Origin: Oscillospiraceae bacterium
Lineage (GTDB): Bacteria > Bacillota > Clostridia > Oscillospirales > Oscillospiraceae
DNA: 64,000 nt
Assembly (NCBI GenBank): GCA_017519975.1
Contig: JAFWRM010000001.1
Coordinates: 1 to 64,000 of the forward strand
Direction: 5' to 3'
Both the position numbers and the translations under genes were made by a program. The notes beneath the pieces are model-generated. The model made no database searches. It was not told the DNA's origin and was given only the letters and a program-made list of their open reading frames with translations. Below, one piece after another: positions 48,534 through 57,150 of the stretch; the first letter of the stretch is position 1, and every line of letters begins with the position of its first letter.

Positions 48534-50795
48534 ATGTCGTTCCGCAGTATCGGCAAGCGCCGTTTTCTCTGCCTTGCACTTGCCGTCGTTTCCCTGCTGG
48601 GCATGATGCTGTTCCCTCTGTCCGCTCCGGCGGATGCTGCCGGTCGTTCCGGCAGCGTCAACGTGGAGGGCGGCGTCAACGTGCGATCCGGGCCCAACAC
48701 CGCTTCTTCCATCGTGATTTCCCTTCCCCGCAATACAGCAGTGACCATCGTGGATTCCGTCATCGGTGAAACGATCACCTCTTCCGACGGGCGTGTTTCC
48801 GATAAATGGTATCAGATCAATTATGCGAGCAATGGCGCCACTCTCACCGGTTACCTGTGCAGTCTGTTCGTCACGGTATCGTCGGACTACGCCTCCTGGA
48901 CCGGCGTCATCTCCAACGTCAGCTCCACGCTCAATGTCCGCTCGGGGCCCGGCACCTCCTACGGGGTCGTCGCCTCTCTTGCCAAAGGGAAAGAGGTCAC
49001 CGTCACCGGAGAGTCCGACGGGACTTCCGTGAACGACGGCAGCACATCCTCCGTATGGTACCATATTTCCTTCGTTTCCGGGGGCAGCACCCTGACCGGC
49101 TACGTATCCAGCCTGTACGTGACGAAAAAAACATCCTCCGGCGATCTGGGCTCATCCCCTGCCGGTGAGAACACGGCCTTTGAAACGGAACTGGCCGCCT
49201 TCCCCTCATCGTACCACGCCGCACTGCGCGCTCTGCATCAGTCGTACCCCGCCTGGCATTTCAAGGCACAGAATCTGAGCTACGACTGGGAGTACGCGGT
49301 AGGACTGGAATACCGTGACAGCATCAGCGTCGTCTCCTCCATCAGCCCCTCCAGCTGGAAATGCTGCGAAAGCTACGGATTCGACTGGGATACCGGCAAA
49401 TGGTATCCTGTGGACAGCGGCGCCTGGGTCTGTGCCAGCCGCGAGATCATCGAATACTATATGGATCCCAGGAATTTCCTCGACTCCACCAACGTGTTCC
49501 AGTTCCTTTCCATGAGCTTCGACGGCAGCACCCAGACAGTGGCGGGCGTGCAGGCCATTCTGGACGGGACCTTCATGGCAGGCGAACTGCCGGATGAGCC
49601 CGGCACCACCTATGCGGAGTGCATCTATGAGGCCTCGAAGACCTATGGAGCCAACCCTTACGTGATCGCCGCCAAAGTTCGAGGCGAACAGGGAAAGAAC
49701 GGCTCCGTGATGGTCGACGGAACGTACGAGGGGTACGAGGGCTACTACAATTACTTCAACTACGGCGCCTACGGCAACGGCTCCACAGCCGTCATCGTCA
49801 ATGGGCTGACATATGCTAAGAACATGGGCTGGGATACGCACCGAAAGTCCATTGAGGGTGGTACGCAGCTGTACGTGTCCGGATATATCGCCGACGGACA
49901 GGATACCACGTACCTGACGCGGTTTGAGTTCTCCGACTCCACCCCCTGCACCCACCAGTACGCCTCTGCGATCCATTACGCACAGTATGAGGGCTCTTCC
50001 ATCAGCAGCATCTACAGCAGTTCCGACAAGGCGCAGGCCCTGTCCTTCAAGATCCCCGTATTCAGGAACATGCCCGCTTCGGCCTGCGCCTGCCCCAGCG
50101 GCAACGCAAGCCTGTACCTCAAGCTCAAGAGCCTGAAGGCGTCCGCGGGAACGCTCAGCACACGGTTCCAGCCGGACATTCTGTCCTATACTCTGACTCT
50201 GCCCGAAGGGGTCTCCTCCGCGGCACTCACGCCCGTAGCCATGGACACCGAAGCGAAGGTCACCGGCGCGGGGACCTATTCGACCGGTTCCACTGCCTCG
50301 ATCGTCGTCACCGCACGGGACGGCAGCACACGGACCTACAGCGTGGCCGTCACGGGCGGTACGCCAGAACCTGAACCCGTTACGCCCGTGGAACCGGATC
50401 CTCCCGTCACTCCCTTCGGTCTGACGGTCAGCCACAGCGGCGACGTCATCACGCTGACCTCTCCGATCCGTGTGGCGGACCTGGCTGAGACCATCGTGCA
50501 GGGCGGCTATGTGGGCGTATACTCCGAGGGAAAGATCCGAACCGGAGCGCAGAAGGTATGTACCGGGGACGTGGTCGTTCTGTATGACGATTACGATGAG
50601 AGCCACGGTGCCTTCCGCATCGTACTGAAGGGCGACGTGAACAGGGACGGTGCCGTCACTCAGGCGGATATCGACGCCATGTTCTCCCTGTGTACGGAGG
50701 GGACGGCCGATGAACTGCAGATCCTCGCCGGAGACATGGACGGCGACGGAGACATGGACCTGCAGGACATTTCCCTGATGAATCAGTCGCGGTAA
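48534..50795 (+). CDS. Secreted SH3b/glucosaminidase protein with dockerin-like C-terminus
   Basis: A 753-residue secreted cell-wall protein. Order: signal peptide (1-36), two bacterial SH3 domains (about 38-112 and 122-197; LNVRSGPGTSYGVV), a glucosaminidase domain (about 230-480) with the likely catalytic Glu385 in KVRGEQGKNG, a cadherin-like beta-sandwich (about 525-608; RFQPDILSYTLTLP), a Pro/Glu linker, and a C-terminal pair of calcium-loop repeats (GDVNRDGAVTQADI and GDMDGDGDMDLQDI) matching type I dockerin. It should cut peptidoglycan glycan strands. The dockerin half suggests docking to a cohesin or a folded calcium module. AGGAGGG site. Confidence 0.9.
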   Translation: MSFRSIGKRRFLCLALAVVSLLGMMLFPLSAPADAAGRSGSVNVEGGVNVRSGPNTASSIVISLPRNTAVTIVDSVIGETITSSDGRVSDKWYQINYASNGATLTGYLCSLFVTVSSDYASWTGVISNVSSTLNVRSGPGTSYGVVASLAKGKEVTVTGESDGTSVNDGSTSSVWYHISFVSGGSTLTGYVSSLYVTKKTSSGDLGSSPAGENTAFETELAAFPSSYHAALRALHQSYPAWHFKAQNLSYDWEYAVGLEYRDSISVVSSISPSSWKCCESYGFDWDTGKWYPVDSGAWVCASREIIEYYMDPRNFLDSTNVFQFLSMSFDGSTQTVAGVQAILDGTFMAGELPDEPGTTYAECIYEASKTYGANPYVIAAKVRGEQGKNGSVMVDGTYEGYEGYYNYFNYGAYGNGSTAVIVNGLTYAKNMGWDTHRKSIEGGTQLYVSGYIADGQDTTYLTRFEFSDSTPCTHQYASAIHYAQYEGSSISSIYSSSDKAQALSFKIPVFRNMPASACACPSGNASLYLKLKSLKASAGTLSTRFQPDILSYTLTLPEGVSSAALTPVAMDTEAKVTGAGTYSTGSTASIVVTARDGSTRTYSVAVTGGTPEPEPVTPVEPDPPVTPFGLTVSHSGDVITLTSPIRVADLAETIVQGGYVGVYSEGKIRTGAQKVCTGDVVVLYDDYDESHGAFRIVLKGDVNRDGAVTQADIDAMFSLCTEGTADELQILAGDMDGDGDMDLQDISLMNQSR

Positions 50796-50820
50796 GCATC
50801 CGCTCTTCCAGATGAATGTG

Positions 50821-50857
50821 AAACGGCTTCCGGTCTTTTGCCGGAAGCCGTTTTTCT
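50821..50857 (+). terminator. Terminator of the glucosaminidase gene
   Basis: A 13-bp perfect stem (50821-50833 with 50841-50853) followed by TTCTCC. The loop is TCTTTTG. Confidence 0.85.
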
Positions 50858-50886
50858 CCCCTCCGACGCAGGACGGATCCTCCGTA

Positions 50887-50915
50887 TTGTCAAATCTTCC
50901 TCTGTGCTGTACAAT
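50887..50915 (+). promoter_or_regulatory. Promoter of the phosphodiesterase-like gene
   Basis: TTGTCA (50887-50892), 17-base spacer and TACAAT (50910-50915). Confidence 0.68.
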
Positions 50916-50945
50916 GACATCAGCCTCGGGAAAGGAGGTCCGGAT

Positions 50946-52025
50946 ATGAAAGCAAAAACAATTGTCAGGATCGTTCTCATTCTTCTTCTTGCTCTGATCC
51001 TGGCGGTCATAAGCTATGTGGCATACGTACTGATCGACTATCACCGTCTGCCGGACTGGCAGCGGCTGGAGGTCGTAGACAATCCCTCCCGGGTGATGGA
51101 TACGGAAACGCCGTACAGCATTCTGTCCTGGAACATCGGGTTCGGCGCTTACAGCCAGGACTTCAGCTTCTTCATGGACGGCGGAAAACACTCCCGCGCC
51201 TATTCGGAAGAGGAAGTGCTGACAAACGTTTCCGCTGTGTCGGATCTTGTGGTCCGGGAGGATCCGGATTTGATCGTGTTTCAGGAAGTCGACGTCGACG
51301 CTACCCGTTCCTGGCACGTGAACGAGGCGGAACTGCTGACCTCGGCCTCCGCCGGCTGCGGATATGTGGAGGCGGTCAATTATGACTCTCCGTACCTGAT
51401 GTATCCGATCTTCCGCCCCCACGGAAAATCCCTGTCCGAGCTGCTCACCGTCACGTCGTTCAGCGCCGAATCCGCCGGACGCCGCAGTCTCCCGGTGGAG
51501 GACGGCTTCCGCAAACTCATCGATCTGGATCGATGCTACAGCGTCACGGACATCCCCGTGGCCAACGGCAGGACCCTTCGGCTGTACAATCTGCACCTTT
51601 CCGCTTATACTTCCGACGGTTCCATCGCTACGGATCAGCTCAGGCAGCTGATCAGTGACATGTCCCAGGCCTACGCGGCGGGCAATTACGCCATCGCCGG
51701 CGGAGACTTCAACAAGGATCTGCTCGGCAATTCCTCCGAAGTTTTCGGCGTCTCGGGAAAAGATTACAGCTGGTCCCAGGCTTTCCCGATTGAACTCCTG
51801 CCAAAGAATCTGACTCTCCAGGTTCCGTTTGACGCGTCCTCACCGGTACCCTCCTGCCGCAACTGTGACATCGGGTATGAGCCGGGCGTCACATTCGTGC
51901 TTACGGTGGACGGCTTTCTGACCACGCCGAACGTAAGGGTATCCGATTGCCGCGTCATAGACGACAGTTTCCTGCACTCCGATCACAACCCCGTTTCCAT
52001 GACTTTTACGCTGAAGGACGATTAA
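50946..52025 (+). CDS. Membrane-anchored endonuclease/exonuclease/phosphatase family protein
   Basis: A 359-residue protein with one N-terminal membrane helix (about 6-30) and an exterior DNase I-like domain. Signature segments: LSWNIGFG, VFQEVD (metal-binding Glu), AGGDFN, and SDHNP at the C-terminus. The family includes nucleases, sphingomyelinases and inositol phosphatases, so extracellular phosphodiester or phospholipid cleavage is plausible. AAAGGAGG site. Confidence 0.87.
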   Translation: MKAKTIVRIVLILLLALILAVISYVAYVLIDYHRLPDWQRLEVVDNPSRVMDTETPYSILSWNIGFGAYSQDFSFFMDGGKHSRAYSEEEVLTNVSAVSDLVVREDPDLIVFQEVDVDATRSWHVNEAELLTSASAGCGYVEAVNYDSPYLMYPIFRPHGKSLSELLTVTSFSAESAGRRSLPVEDGFRKLIDLDRCYSVTDIPVANGRTLRLYNLHLSAYTSDGSIATDQLRQLISDMSQAYAAGNYAIAGGDFNKDLLGNSSEVFGVSGKDYSWSQAFPIELLPKNLTLQVPFDASSPVPSCRNCDIGYEPGVTFVLTVDGFLTTPNVRVSDCRVIDDSFLHSDHNPVSMTFTLKDD

Positions 52026-52031
52026 CAAATA

Positions 52032-52066
52032 CCGCCCCCTGCCGTTGAAGCGGCAGGGGGCGGTCC
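52032..52066. terminator. Hairpin after the phosphodiesterase-like gene
   Basis: A 13-bp perfect stem (52032-52044 with 52051-52063), TTGAAG loop, directly after the stop at 52025. It lacks a strong T-run on either side. Confidence 0.55.
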
Positions 52067-52091
52067 TGCATGATTGACACACGCCTCACAC

Positions 52092-52125
52092 GACGCGCGG
52101 AGGTTCCTCGGAACCTCCGCGGCGT
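52092..52125 (-). terminator. Terminator-like hairpin of the reductase gene
   Basis: GCGGAGGTTCC/GGAACCTCCGC (about 52096-52106 with 52109-52119), extended by GACGC/GCGTC with one bulge. It follows the leftward reductase stop by a few bases. Confidence 0.6.
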
Positions 52126-52131
52126 CTGCTT

Positions 52132-54138
52132 TCACATGTAAACGGCGGCGTTGAATCCGGTGTGCACCGCGTTGGCGACGTTGGCAGGGCCGCTGGCGTC
52201 CCCGACGATCCATACCTCCGTAGCCGGGGCACACCGCCGAAGGGCGTCCACAACGTCTGTCCTCGGGCGCATGCCCGTGGCCAGCAGCACCGTATCGGCC
52301 GGTATTTCCACCGTTTCCGATCCGCGGCGGCAGAGCACGGCGTCTCTGCGGATCTCCGTGAGCGTCTGGCCCAGTCGGAACTGAACTCCTCCGTCTTTCA
52401 GGACCTTCATCACCTGCGTAAAGGAGGCTCCCAATCCTCCCCGCAGACCGCCTCTGGCGGAACTGAGATCCTCTTCCATGGCCACAACAGCAGGGACCAC
52501 TCCTTTTTTCACCAGCCCGTAGGCACACTCCATGGCCACGGAGCCCGCACCGACGATCACTACGCTGCCTTCGGCTTTTACCAACCCCAGGTCCGCTTCC
52601 GGCGCCCAGTGCACGTGCGGAAGATCCACCCCCGGCACGGGAGGCACGGCGGGAACCGCGCCGCACGCGATGATGAGCCCATCGTACGCTTCATGCTCCA
52701 GCTGCTCCGCCGTGGCGGGCGTATTCAGGCGGATCTCGATCCCGGAGGTCTCCGCCCTCCTTACGATGTAGTTCAGGTAGTTCCTCAGATCCTGTTTCAG
52801 CGGCTGCACCCCGACGGCGTTGTTCAGATTGCCTCCCAAACGGGAGGACGCTTCATACAGCGTTACCTCATGCCCGCGATGGCAGAGCACAGCTGCTGCC
52901 TCCAGGCCGGCCGGTCCTCCGCCGACCACCGCGATGCGCTTCCGCGTTTCCGCCTTCGGCACGATGCCCGCGGGGAACTCCACGCCTCGACCAAGAACGG
53001 GATTGACCGCGCATTCCGTCGTCCTCTTTGCCACAAGTCTGTCGCTGCAGTGCCCGCACCGAAGACAGGGCCGCACCGTATCCGGTCTGCCCAGCGCGTA
53101 CTTTCGGGGCATTTCCGGATCTGCCATGAACGGCCGCGTCATGCATACGATGTCCGCGCACCCCTCCGCCAGGATCCTTTCGGCGTTGTCTATGTTCATG
53201 ATGCCGGCAACGGCGCTCACAAGAACGGACTCCGGCAGCAGATCTCTGAACACTTTGGCATACTTCACATTTGCCATGTGCGGGGATGCGTAGGGATTCA
53301 CCCAGTAATGCATGCAGTCGAACTTGCCTCTCACGCCGGCGGATACGTTCAGAACGTCGATCCTGTCCTGCAGCATCTGCACGTAGGTCTTCGTCTCCTC
53401 CAGGTGCATGCCGCCCTCCAGCATCTCGTCGGCGGACACCCGGAACACAATCACAAAATCCTCTCCGCATCGTTCCCGCACGCCGTCCAGGATCTCCCGG
53501 GCAAAGCGGGCGCGGTTTTCCAGACTCCCGCCGTACTCGTCCGTCCGCCGGTTGAAATACGGAGAAGAGAACTGGCCGATCAGATTCGCGTGACCTCCGT
53601 GTACGATGACTCTCCGGACGCCTGCCTGCTTGCATCGGACGGCGGCGGCAATGTATTTCCGTACCGCATCCTTCACCTGTTCGTGGGTCATCGCCTCCGT
53701 CATCACCGGCTCCCGCCCCTGCGCACTGGCTCTGGCCAGTTCGAAATCCGAATACCCCGGAGACGGCGCGATGGGCGGCCTGCCGGTCTTTTCGCAGTTG
53801 GCGTCGTTGCCCGTATGATTCAGTTCCACGGCGGGCTCGCATCCGAACTGCCGGCACATGTCCGTGAACCTGCTCAGGGGCAGGATCGTCTCATCCGTAT
53901 CCAGTCGAAGCTGACGCTCCTCATCGTGGCCGACGTCATAATCCACCAACGCGTTGCCGATGGTGATCACGCCAACTCCTCCCCGGGCGATCGGGCGGAA
54001 GAAATCTACGCACTCCCGGGTCATGAATCCGTTGACGTCCGTAAGCGCCGGAGACGACGGCGTCATGACGAGGCGATTTTTGAATTCGATCCCCCGAATG
54101 GTGACAGGGGAAAAAGTGAGGGGGTATTTCTGTTTCAT
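52132..54138 (-). CDS. NADH:flavin oxidoreductase / 2,4-dienoyl-CoA reductase-type enoate reductase
   Basis: A 668-residue three-domain protein. The N-terminal FMN barrel (about 1-340) carries VHGGHANLIGQF and YFNRRTDEYGGSLENRARF. An iron-sulfur segment, CLRCGHC plus a later Cys (TECAVNP), is followed by FAD/NAD(P) domains with GGGPAGLEAA and VIVGAGSVAMECA. This is the FadH/BaiCD/enoate reductase layout, passing electrons from NADH over FAD and 4Fe-4S to FMN to reduce a conjugated double bond. The Cys spacing (C-x2-C-x2-C) is one residue shorter than usual. It is monocistronic. Candidate substrates are enoates or steroids. Confidence 0.92.
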   Translation of the reverse strand: MKQKYPLTFSPVTIRGIEFKNRLVMTPSSPALTDVNGFMTRECVDFFRPIARGGVGVITIGNALVDYDVGHDEERQLRLDTDETILPLSRFTDMCRQFGCEPAVELNHTGNDANCEKTGRPPIAPSPGYSDFELARASAQGREPVMTEAMTHEQVKDAVRKYIAAAVRCKQAGVRRVIVHGGHANLIGQFSSPYFNRRTDEYGGSLENRARFAREILDGVRERCGEDFVIVFRVSADEMLEGGMHLEETKTYVQMLQDRIDVLNVSAGVRGKFDCMHYWVNPYASPHMANVKYAKVFRDLLPESVLVSAVAGIMNIDNAERILAEGCADIVCMTRPFMADPEMPRKYALGRPDTVRPCLRCGHCSDRLVAKRTTECAVNPVLGRGVEFPAGIVPKAETRKRIAVVGGGPAGLEAAAVLCHRGHEVTLYEASSRLGGNLNNAVGVQPLKQDLRNYLNYIVRRAETSGIEIRLNTPATAEQLEHEAYDGLIIACGAVPAVPPVPGVDLPHVHWAPEADLGLVKAEGSVVIVGAGSVAMECAYGLVKKGVVPAVVAMEEDLSSARGGLRGGLGASFTQVMKVLKDGGVQFRLGQTLTEIRRDAVLCRRGSETVEIPADTVLLATGMRPRTDVVDALRRCAPATEVWIVGDASGPANVANAVHTGFNAAVYM

Positions 54139-54291
54139 GGTCCATCTCCTTTTCCGCAGGTCTGCGGCAGGCAGTCAACGCAGCTTCCGCTTCATCTGCC
54201 GTTGTCGTTCATTTTATCACAGGTTCCTGCTTCATGCCTGAATTATCTCCCATTCCATCTCAATGTTTTCACGCATTTTTCAAAAATGGTG

Positions 54292-54320
54292 TTGACAAAT
54301 GCAAATATCTGGTTTATCGT
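54292..54320 (+). promoter_or_regulatory. Promoter of the GntR/ABC operon
   Basis: Perfect TTGACA (54292-54297), 17-base spacer and TATCGT (54315-54320). An inverted repeat follows directly. Confidence 0.68.
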
Positions 54321-54324
54321 ACTA

Positions 54325-54346
54325 TTGTACTAATACACTCGTACAA
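54325..54346 (+). promoter_or_regulatory. Candidate YtrA-type operator
   Basis: TTGTAC (54325-54330) and GTACAA (54341-54346) form an inverted repeat ten bases apart, at the predicted start of transcription. GTAC steps are typical of GntR/YtrA sites, and the first gene encodes such a regulator. Confidence 0.6.
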
Positions 54347-54366
54347 TCCAAAAAGGAGCGTTGCCC

Positions 54367-54726
54367 ATGACCTGGAAACCGGATAAATCGCGTCCCATCT
54401 GCCCGCAGCTTGTGGAACAGCTCTGCGTACGTATCGGCAGCGGAAGCCTTCAGCCCGGGCAGCGGCTGAAAAGCGTCCGTGAAACTGCCCTGGAGGTCGG
54501 CGTCAATCCCAACACGGTGCAGAAGGCTTTCGAGCAGCTGGAGGCGAAGGGCCTTCTGATCTCTCTGCGGGGGTCCGGCTGGTACGTATCCGAAAACACG
54601 GAAGCCGCACGGGAAGAAATGGAGCATCTGCTGCACGAAAAGGCCCGCCTGTTCTTTGAGGACATGCGCAGTCTGGGCTTTACGGACACGCAGATCAAGG
54701 ACTTTGTAAAGGAGTGGAATGAATGA
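54367..54726 (+). CDS. GntR-family regulator, YtrA subfamily
   Basis: A 119-residue short GntR protein. The winged helix-turn-helix (about 10-75) includes LKSVRETALEVGVNPNTVQKAF. The helical tail (about 78-119) is the short YtrA-type dimer domain with no ligand pocket. It should repress its own operon through the GTAC repeat upstream. AAAAAGGAGCG site. Its stop overlaps the ABC ATPase start (ATGA). Confidence 0.92.
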   Translation: MTWKPDKSRPICPQLVEQLCVRIGSGSLQPGQRLKSVRETALEVGVNPNTVQKAFEQLEAKGLLISLRGSGWYVSENTEAAREEMEHLLHEKARLFFEDMRSLGFTDTQIKDFVKEWNE

Positions 54727-55421
54727 GCGTATTGCTTCAGTGCACCGGCCTTACCAAGCGGTACGGCGATCTGACGGCGCTGGACGGCGTTGACCTGACG
54801 CTGGAAAATGGAAAGATCATCGGCCTTCTGGGCCCCAACGGGTCCGGCAAGACCACTCTGATCAAGCTGATCAACGATCTGCTCAAGCCGGATGAGGGAT
54901 CCGTGCTGATCCGGGGAATGACGCCGGGAACGGAAACAAAGAAGCTGGTCGCCTATCTGCCGGATACCCCCTTTCTGAATTCCTGGATGACCGTGAAGCA
55001 GATCGTGACCATGTTCACGGAATTCTATGAAGACTTCCGCCCGGAACTCGCCTATGAGATGCTGCGCCAGCTGGGCATCGGTCCGGAGCGTAAGCTCAAG
55101 GCACTGTCGAAAGGCAACAAGGAGAAGGTATGTCTGATCCTGGTGATGAGCCGGAACGCTCTGCTCTACGTGCTGGACGAGCCCATCGCCGGCGTGGACC
55201 CCGCCACCCGGGACTACATCATCAACACCATCATCAACAATTACAATCCGGAGGCCTCCGTTCTGATCTCAACGCACCTGATCTCGGATATAGAGCAGGT
55301 CCTGGACGACGTGATCTTCATCCAGAACGGGCGGATCACACTGCACCAGTCCGTGGACGATATCCGGGAAGAACATGGAAAATCCGTGGACGAGCTGTTC
55401 CGGGAGGTGTTCAGATGGTAA
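54723..55421 (+). CDS. ABC transporter ATP-binding protein of the YtrA-like operon
   Basis: A 232-residue nucleotide-binding subunit with Walker A GPNGSGKTT, signature region LSKGNKEKV (variant of LSGGQ) and Walker B LYVLDEPIAGVDP. It resembles YtrB/BcrA-type ATPases for antibiotic or envelope-stress export. It overlaps both neighbours, so the four genes are one unit. Confidence 0.92.
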   Translation: MSVLLQCTGLTKRYGDLTALDGVDLTLENGKIIGLLGPNGSGKTTLIKLINDLLKPDEGSVLIRGMTPGTETKKLVAYLPDTPFLNSWMTVKQIVTMFTEFYEDFRPELAYEMLRQLGIGPERKLKALSKGNKEKVCLILVMSRNALLYVLDEPIAGVDPATRDYIINTIINNYNPEASVLISTHLISDIEQVLDDVIFIQNGRITLHQSVDDIREEHGKSVDELFREVFRW

Positions 55422-56221
55422 GAAAACTGATGAAATACGACTTTCTGTCGTATCTGCGCTCGCTGATTCCCATGGATATCGTCCTGCTGGCCATCGCTGT
55501 CATTACGCGGCTGATCCAGCTGACGGAGGATGATTCCACCAGTTACAGGATCCTTCTGTGGTCCTCCGTAACGGCCCTTGTAATCGCCTGCGTCGTTGCC
55601 TCCGTCATGACGGTGGTTCTCTGTGCGGCACGCTTTCATCGCAATCTGTTTGCCGCGGAGGGATATCTCAGCCTGACGCTGCCCGTGACGCACGGTCAGC
55701 ATGTTCTGGCAAAGACGCTCTCATCCGTACTCGTCTCAGCAGTGACTTCCATCTCCATCCTGGTCGCACTGGTGATCGCGTCGCTGGGTGACGTTCTGAC
55801 GGAAGTTGTCAGGGCCGGTGCATACCTCATCCGGTTCGGATCCCAGCGTTTCGGAGGCGGGCGCTTTGCTCTGTGGGGCGTTGAAGGTCTGCTACTGGCG
55901 ATCACCGCCGCGGCTGCCGTCTATCTGATGCTCTACTTCTGTCTCACCGTCGGGCAGACGGCGAAGAAGAACAGGATCCTCGCTGCCGTAGGCGTTCTGT
56001 TCGGTCTCTATCTGCTGACCCAGATCCTGGGAACCGTCGGCATTGTGATCTCCGTCACCAATCCGGAGATCCCCGAACGGATCCTGGAGTGGCTGGAGGA
56101 TATGAGGTATGATTCCGTGACCTTCGTGCTCTCATCGATGATTGTGATCGAGGTTATCCTCGGTACGGTCTATGGCCTGCTGATCCGCACGATCATGCGG
56201 AAAAAACTCAATGTAGAGTGA
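55415..56221 (+). CDS. ABC-2-type permease of the YtrA-like operon
   Basis: A 268-residue membrane protein with six predicted helices. It begins RKLMKYDFLSYLRSLIP. The start at 55415 overlaps the ATPase stop by seven bases. It would pair with the preceding ATPase; export of a peptide or lipid-targeting compound is the usual role. Confidence 0.85.
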   Translation: MVRKLMKYDFLSYLRSLIPMDIVLLAIAVITRLIQLTEDDSTSYRILLWSSVTALVIACVVASVMTVVLCAARFHRNLFAAEGYLSLTLPVTHGQHVLAKTLSSVLVSAVTSISILVALVIASLGDVLTEVVRAGAYLIRFGSQRFGGGRFALWGVEGLLLAITAAAAVYLMLYFCLTVGQTAKKNRILAAVGVLFGLYLLTQILGTVGIVISVTNPEIPERILEWLEDMRYDSVTFVLSSMIVIEVILGTVYGLLIRTIMRKKLNVE

Positions 56222-56234
56222 GGAGGGAACGCCA

Positions 56235-56990
56235 ATGAAACGTATTGGAAAGATCCTTGCATCCGCGGTGCTGGCCGTGGCTCTCTGTCTGAGCCTGTGC
56301 TCCTGTGCCGCGCTGGATGAGCTGAAAGCTTCCCGGGCCGAATGGCACGGAACAGAGAACGGTGAAAAGGTCATCGTATTTCAGAACAGCGTCTACCGTT
56401 CCACTTCCTCTCTGCTCATCGGCCGGGAACTGCATACCCTGTTCTCCAGCACGGCTTATCTGGCCGAGCCCGACGTTCCGGCTCTTCTTCTGCCGACCTT
56501 CGGAACCACGTGCGCCTGCAGTTCCGACGCCTCCGTCATGAATTACAGCGGAACCTATTATGTACGTGAAGACAGGTACGAAGACCTGCGGGCCCTGCTG
56601 AACGACAATGCTCCGCACCGTTACTGTGTGGAAGATCGGGACGAGGATTATACGTTGTTTTATTCTCTGATCCCAACCGGTCAGACGGACCTGCTGGACG
56701 CGCTGACCGCCCTTGCGGATGCCTCTGCGGATACGCTCCCCGATGATCCCTACGGGGAAGATCTGTCCTTTTCCCGCAGTCTTTCCCGTTGTGACGAAAA
56801 GCTCTCGTTTCTCGTTTCGTCCTACTGCTTCGTTCGTTTTTCAGCGCAGCGCGCAGCTTCTTCCCCGTCAGAGACCCTCTATTTCTACAATATGGATACC
56901 GACCGTGCCGCGGAAGTGCCGGCTGAACATCTGGCTGCCGTGGAGCGGATGATCGACAGTATGAATATGTTCGACGATCTGTGGTGGTGA
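56235..56990 (+). CDS. Lipoprotein, last gene of the YtrA-like operon
   Basis: A 251-residue protein with a signal peptide and lipobox LCSC, modified at Cys24 or thereabouts, so it is tethered outside the membrane. The rest is acidic with several Cys (CACSS) and no domain I know. An accessory lipoprotein in a GntR/ABC operon may act as sensor or substrate catcher. AGGAGGG site. Confidence 0.8.
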   Translation: MKRIGKILASAVLAVALCLSLCSCAALDELKASRAEWHGTENGEKVIVFQNSVYRSTSSLLIGRELHTLFSSTAYLAEPDVPALLLPTFGTTCACSSDASVMNYSGTYYVREDRYEDLRALLNDNAPHRYCVEDRDEDYTLFYSLIPTGQTDLLDALTALADASADTLPDDPYGEDLSFSRSLSRCDEKLSFLVSSYCFVRFSAQRAASSPSETLYFYNMDTDRAAEVPAEHLAAVERMIDSMNMFDDLWW

Positions 56991-57011
56991 CGCCCATTTC
57001 TTGCAGCCGAT

Positions 57012-57045
57012 GCGGCGGCGCAGAGCAAAAGCCCTGCGCCGCCGC
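57012..57045 (+). terminator. Hairpin after the lipoprotein gene
   Basis: A 12-bp perfect stem (57012-57023 with 57034-57045) without a T-run, so a weak or Rho-assisted end. Confidence 0.45.
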
Positions 57046-57065
57046 GTTGGCATCCAAACAGATGA

Positions 57066-57094
57066 TTTACAAGCGCGTACAGCGATGATATAAT
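57066..57094 (+). promoter_or_regulatory. Promoter of the 300-residue SDR gene
   Basis: TTTACA (57066-57071), 17-base spacer and perfect TATAAT (57089-57094) with TGA before it. Confidence 0.78.
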
Positions 57095-57108
57095 CGGTGC
57101 AGAAAAAA

Positions 57109-57133
57109 CGGCCCGCGACGGGCCGATATTTTT
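57109..57133 (+). promoter_or_regulatory. 5'-proximal hairpin in the SDR leader
   Basis: CGGCCCG-CGA-CGGGCCG (57109-57125), then ATATTTTT, immediately after the predicted start of transcription and before AAAGGAGG. It looks like a terminator but is too close to the start for normal attenuation, so a 5' stabilising hairpin is also possible. Confidence 0.45.
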
Positions 57134-57150
57134 AAAGGAGGACTTCCGAT

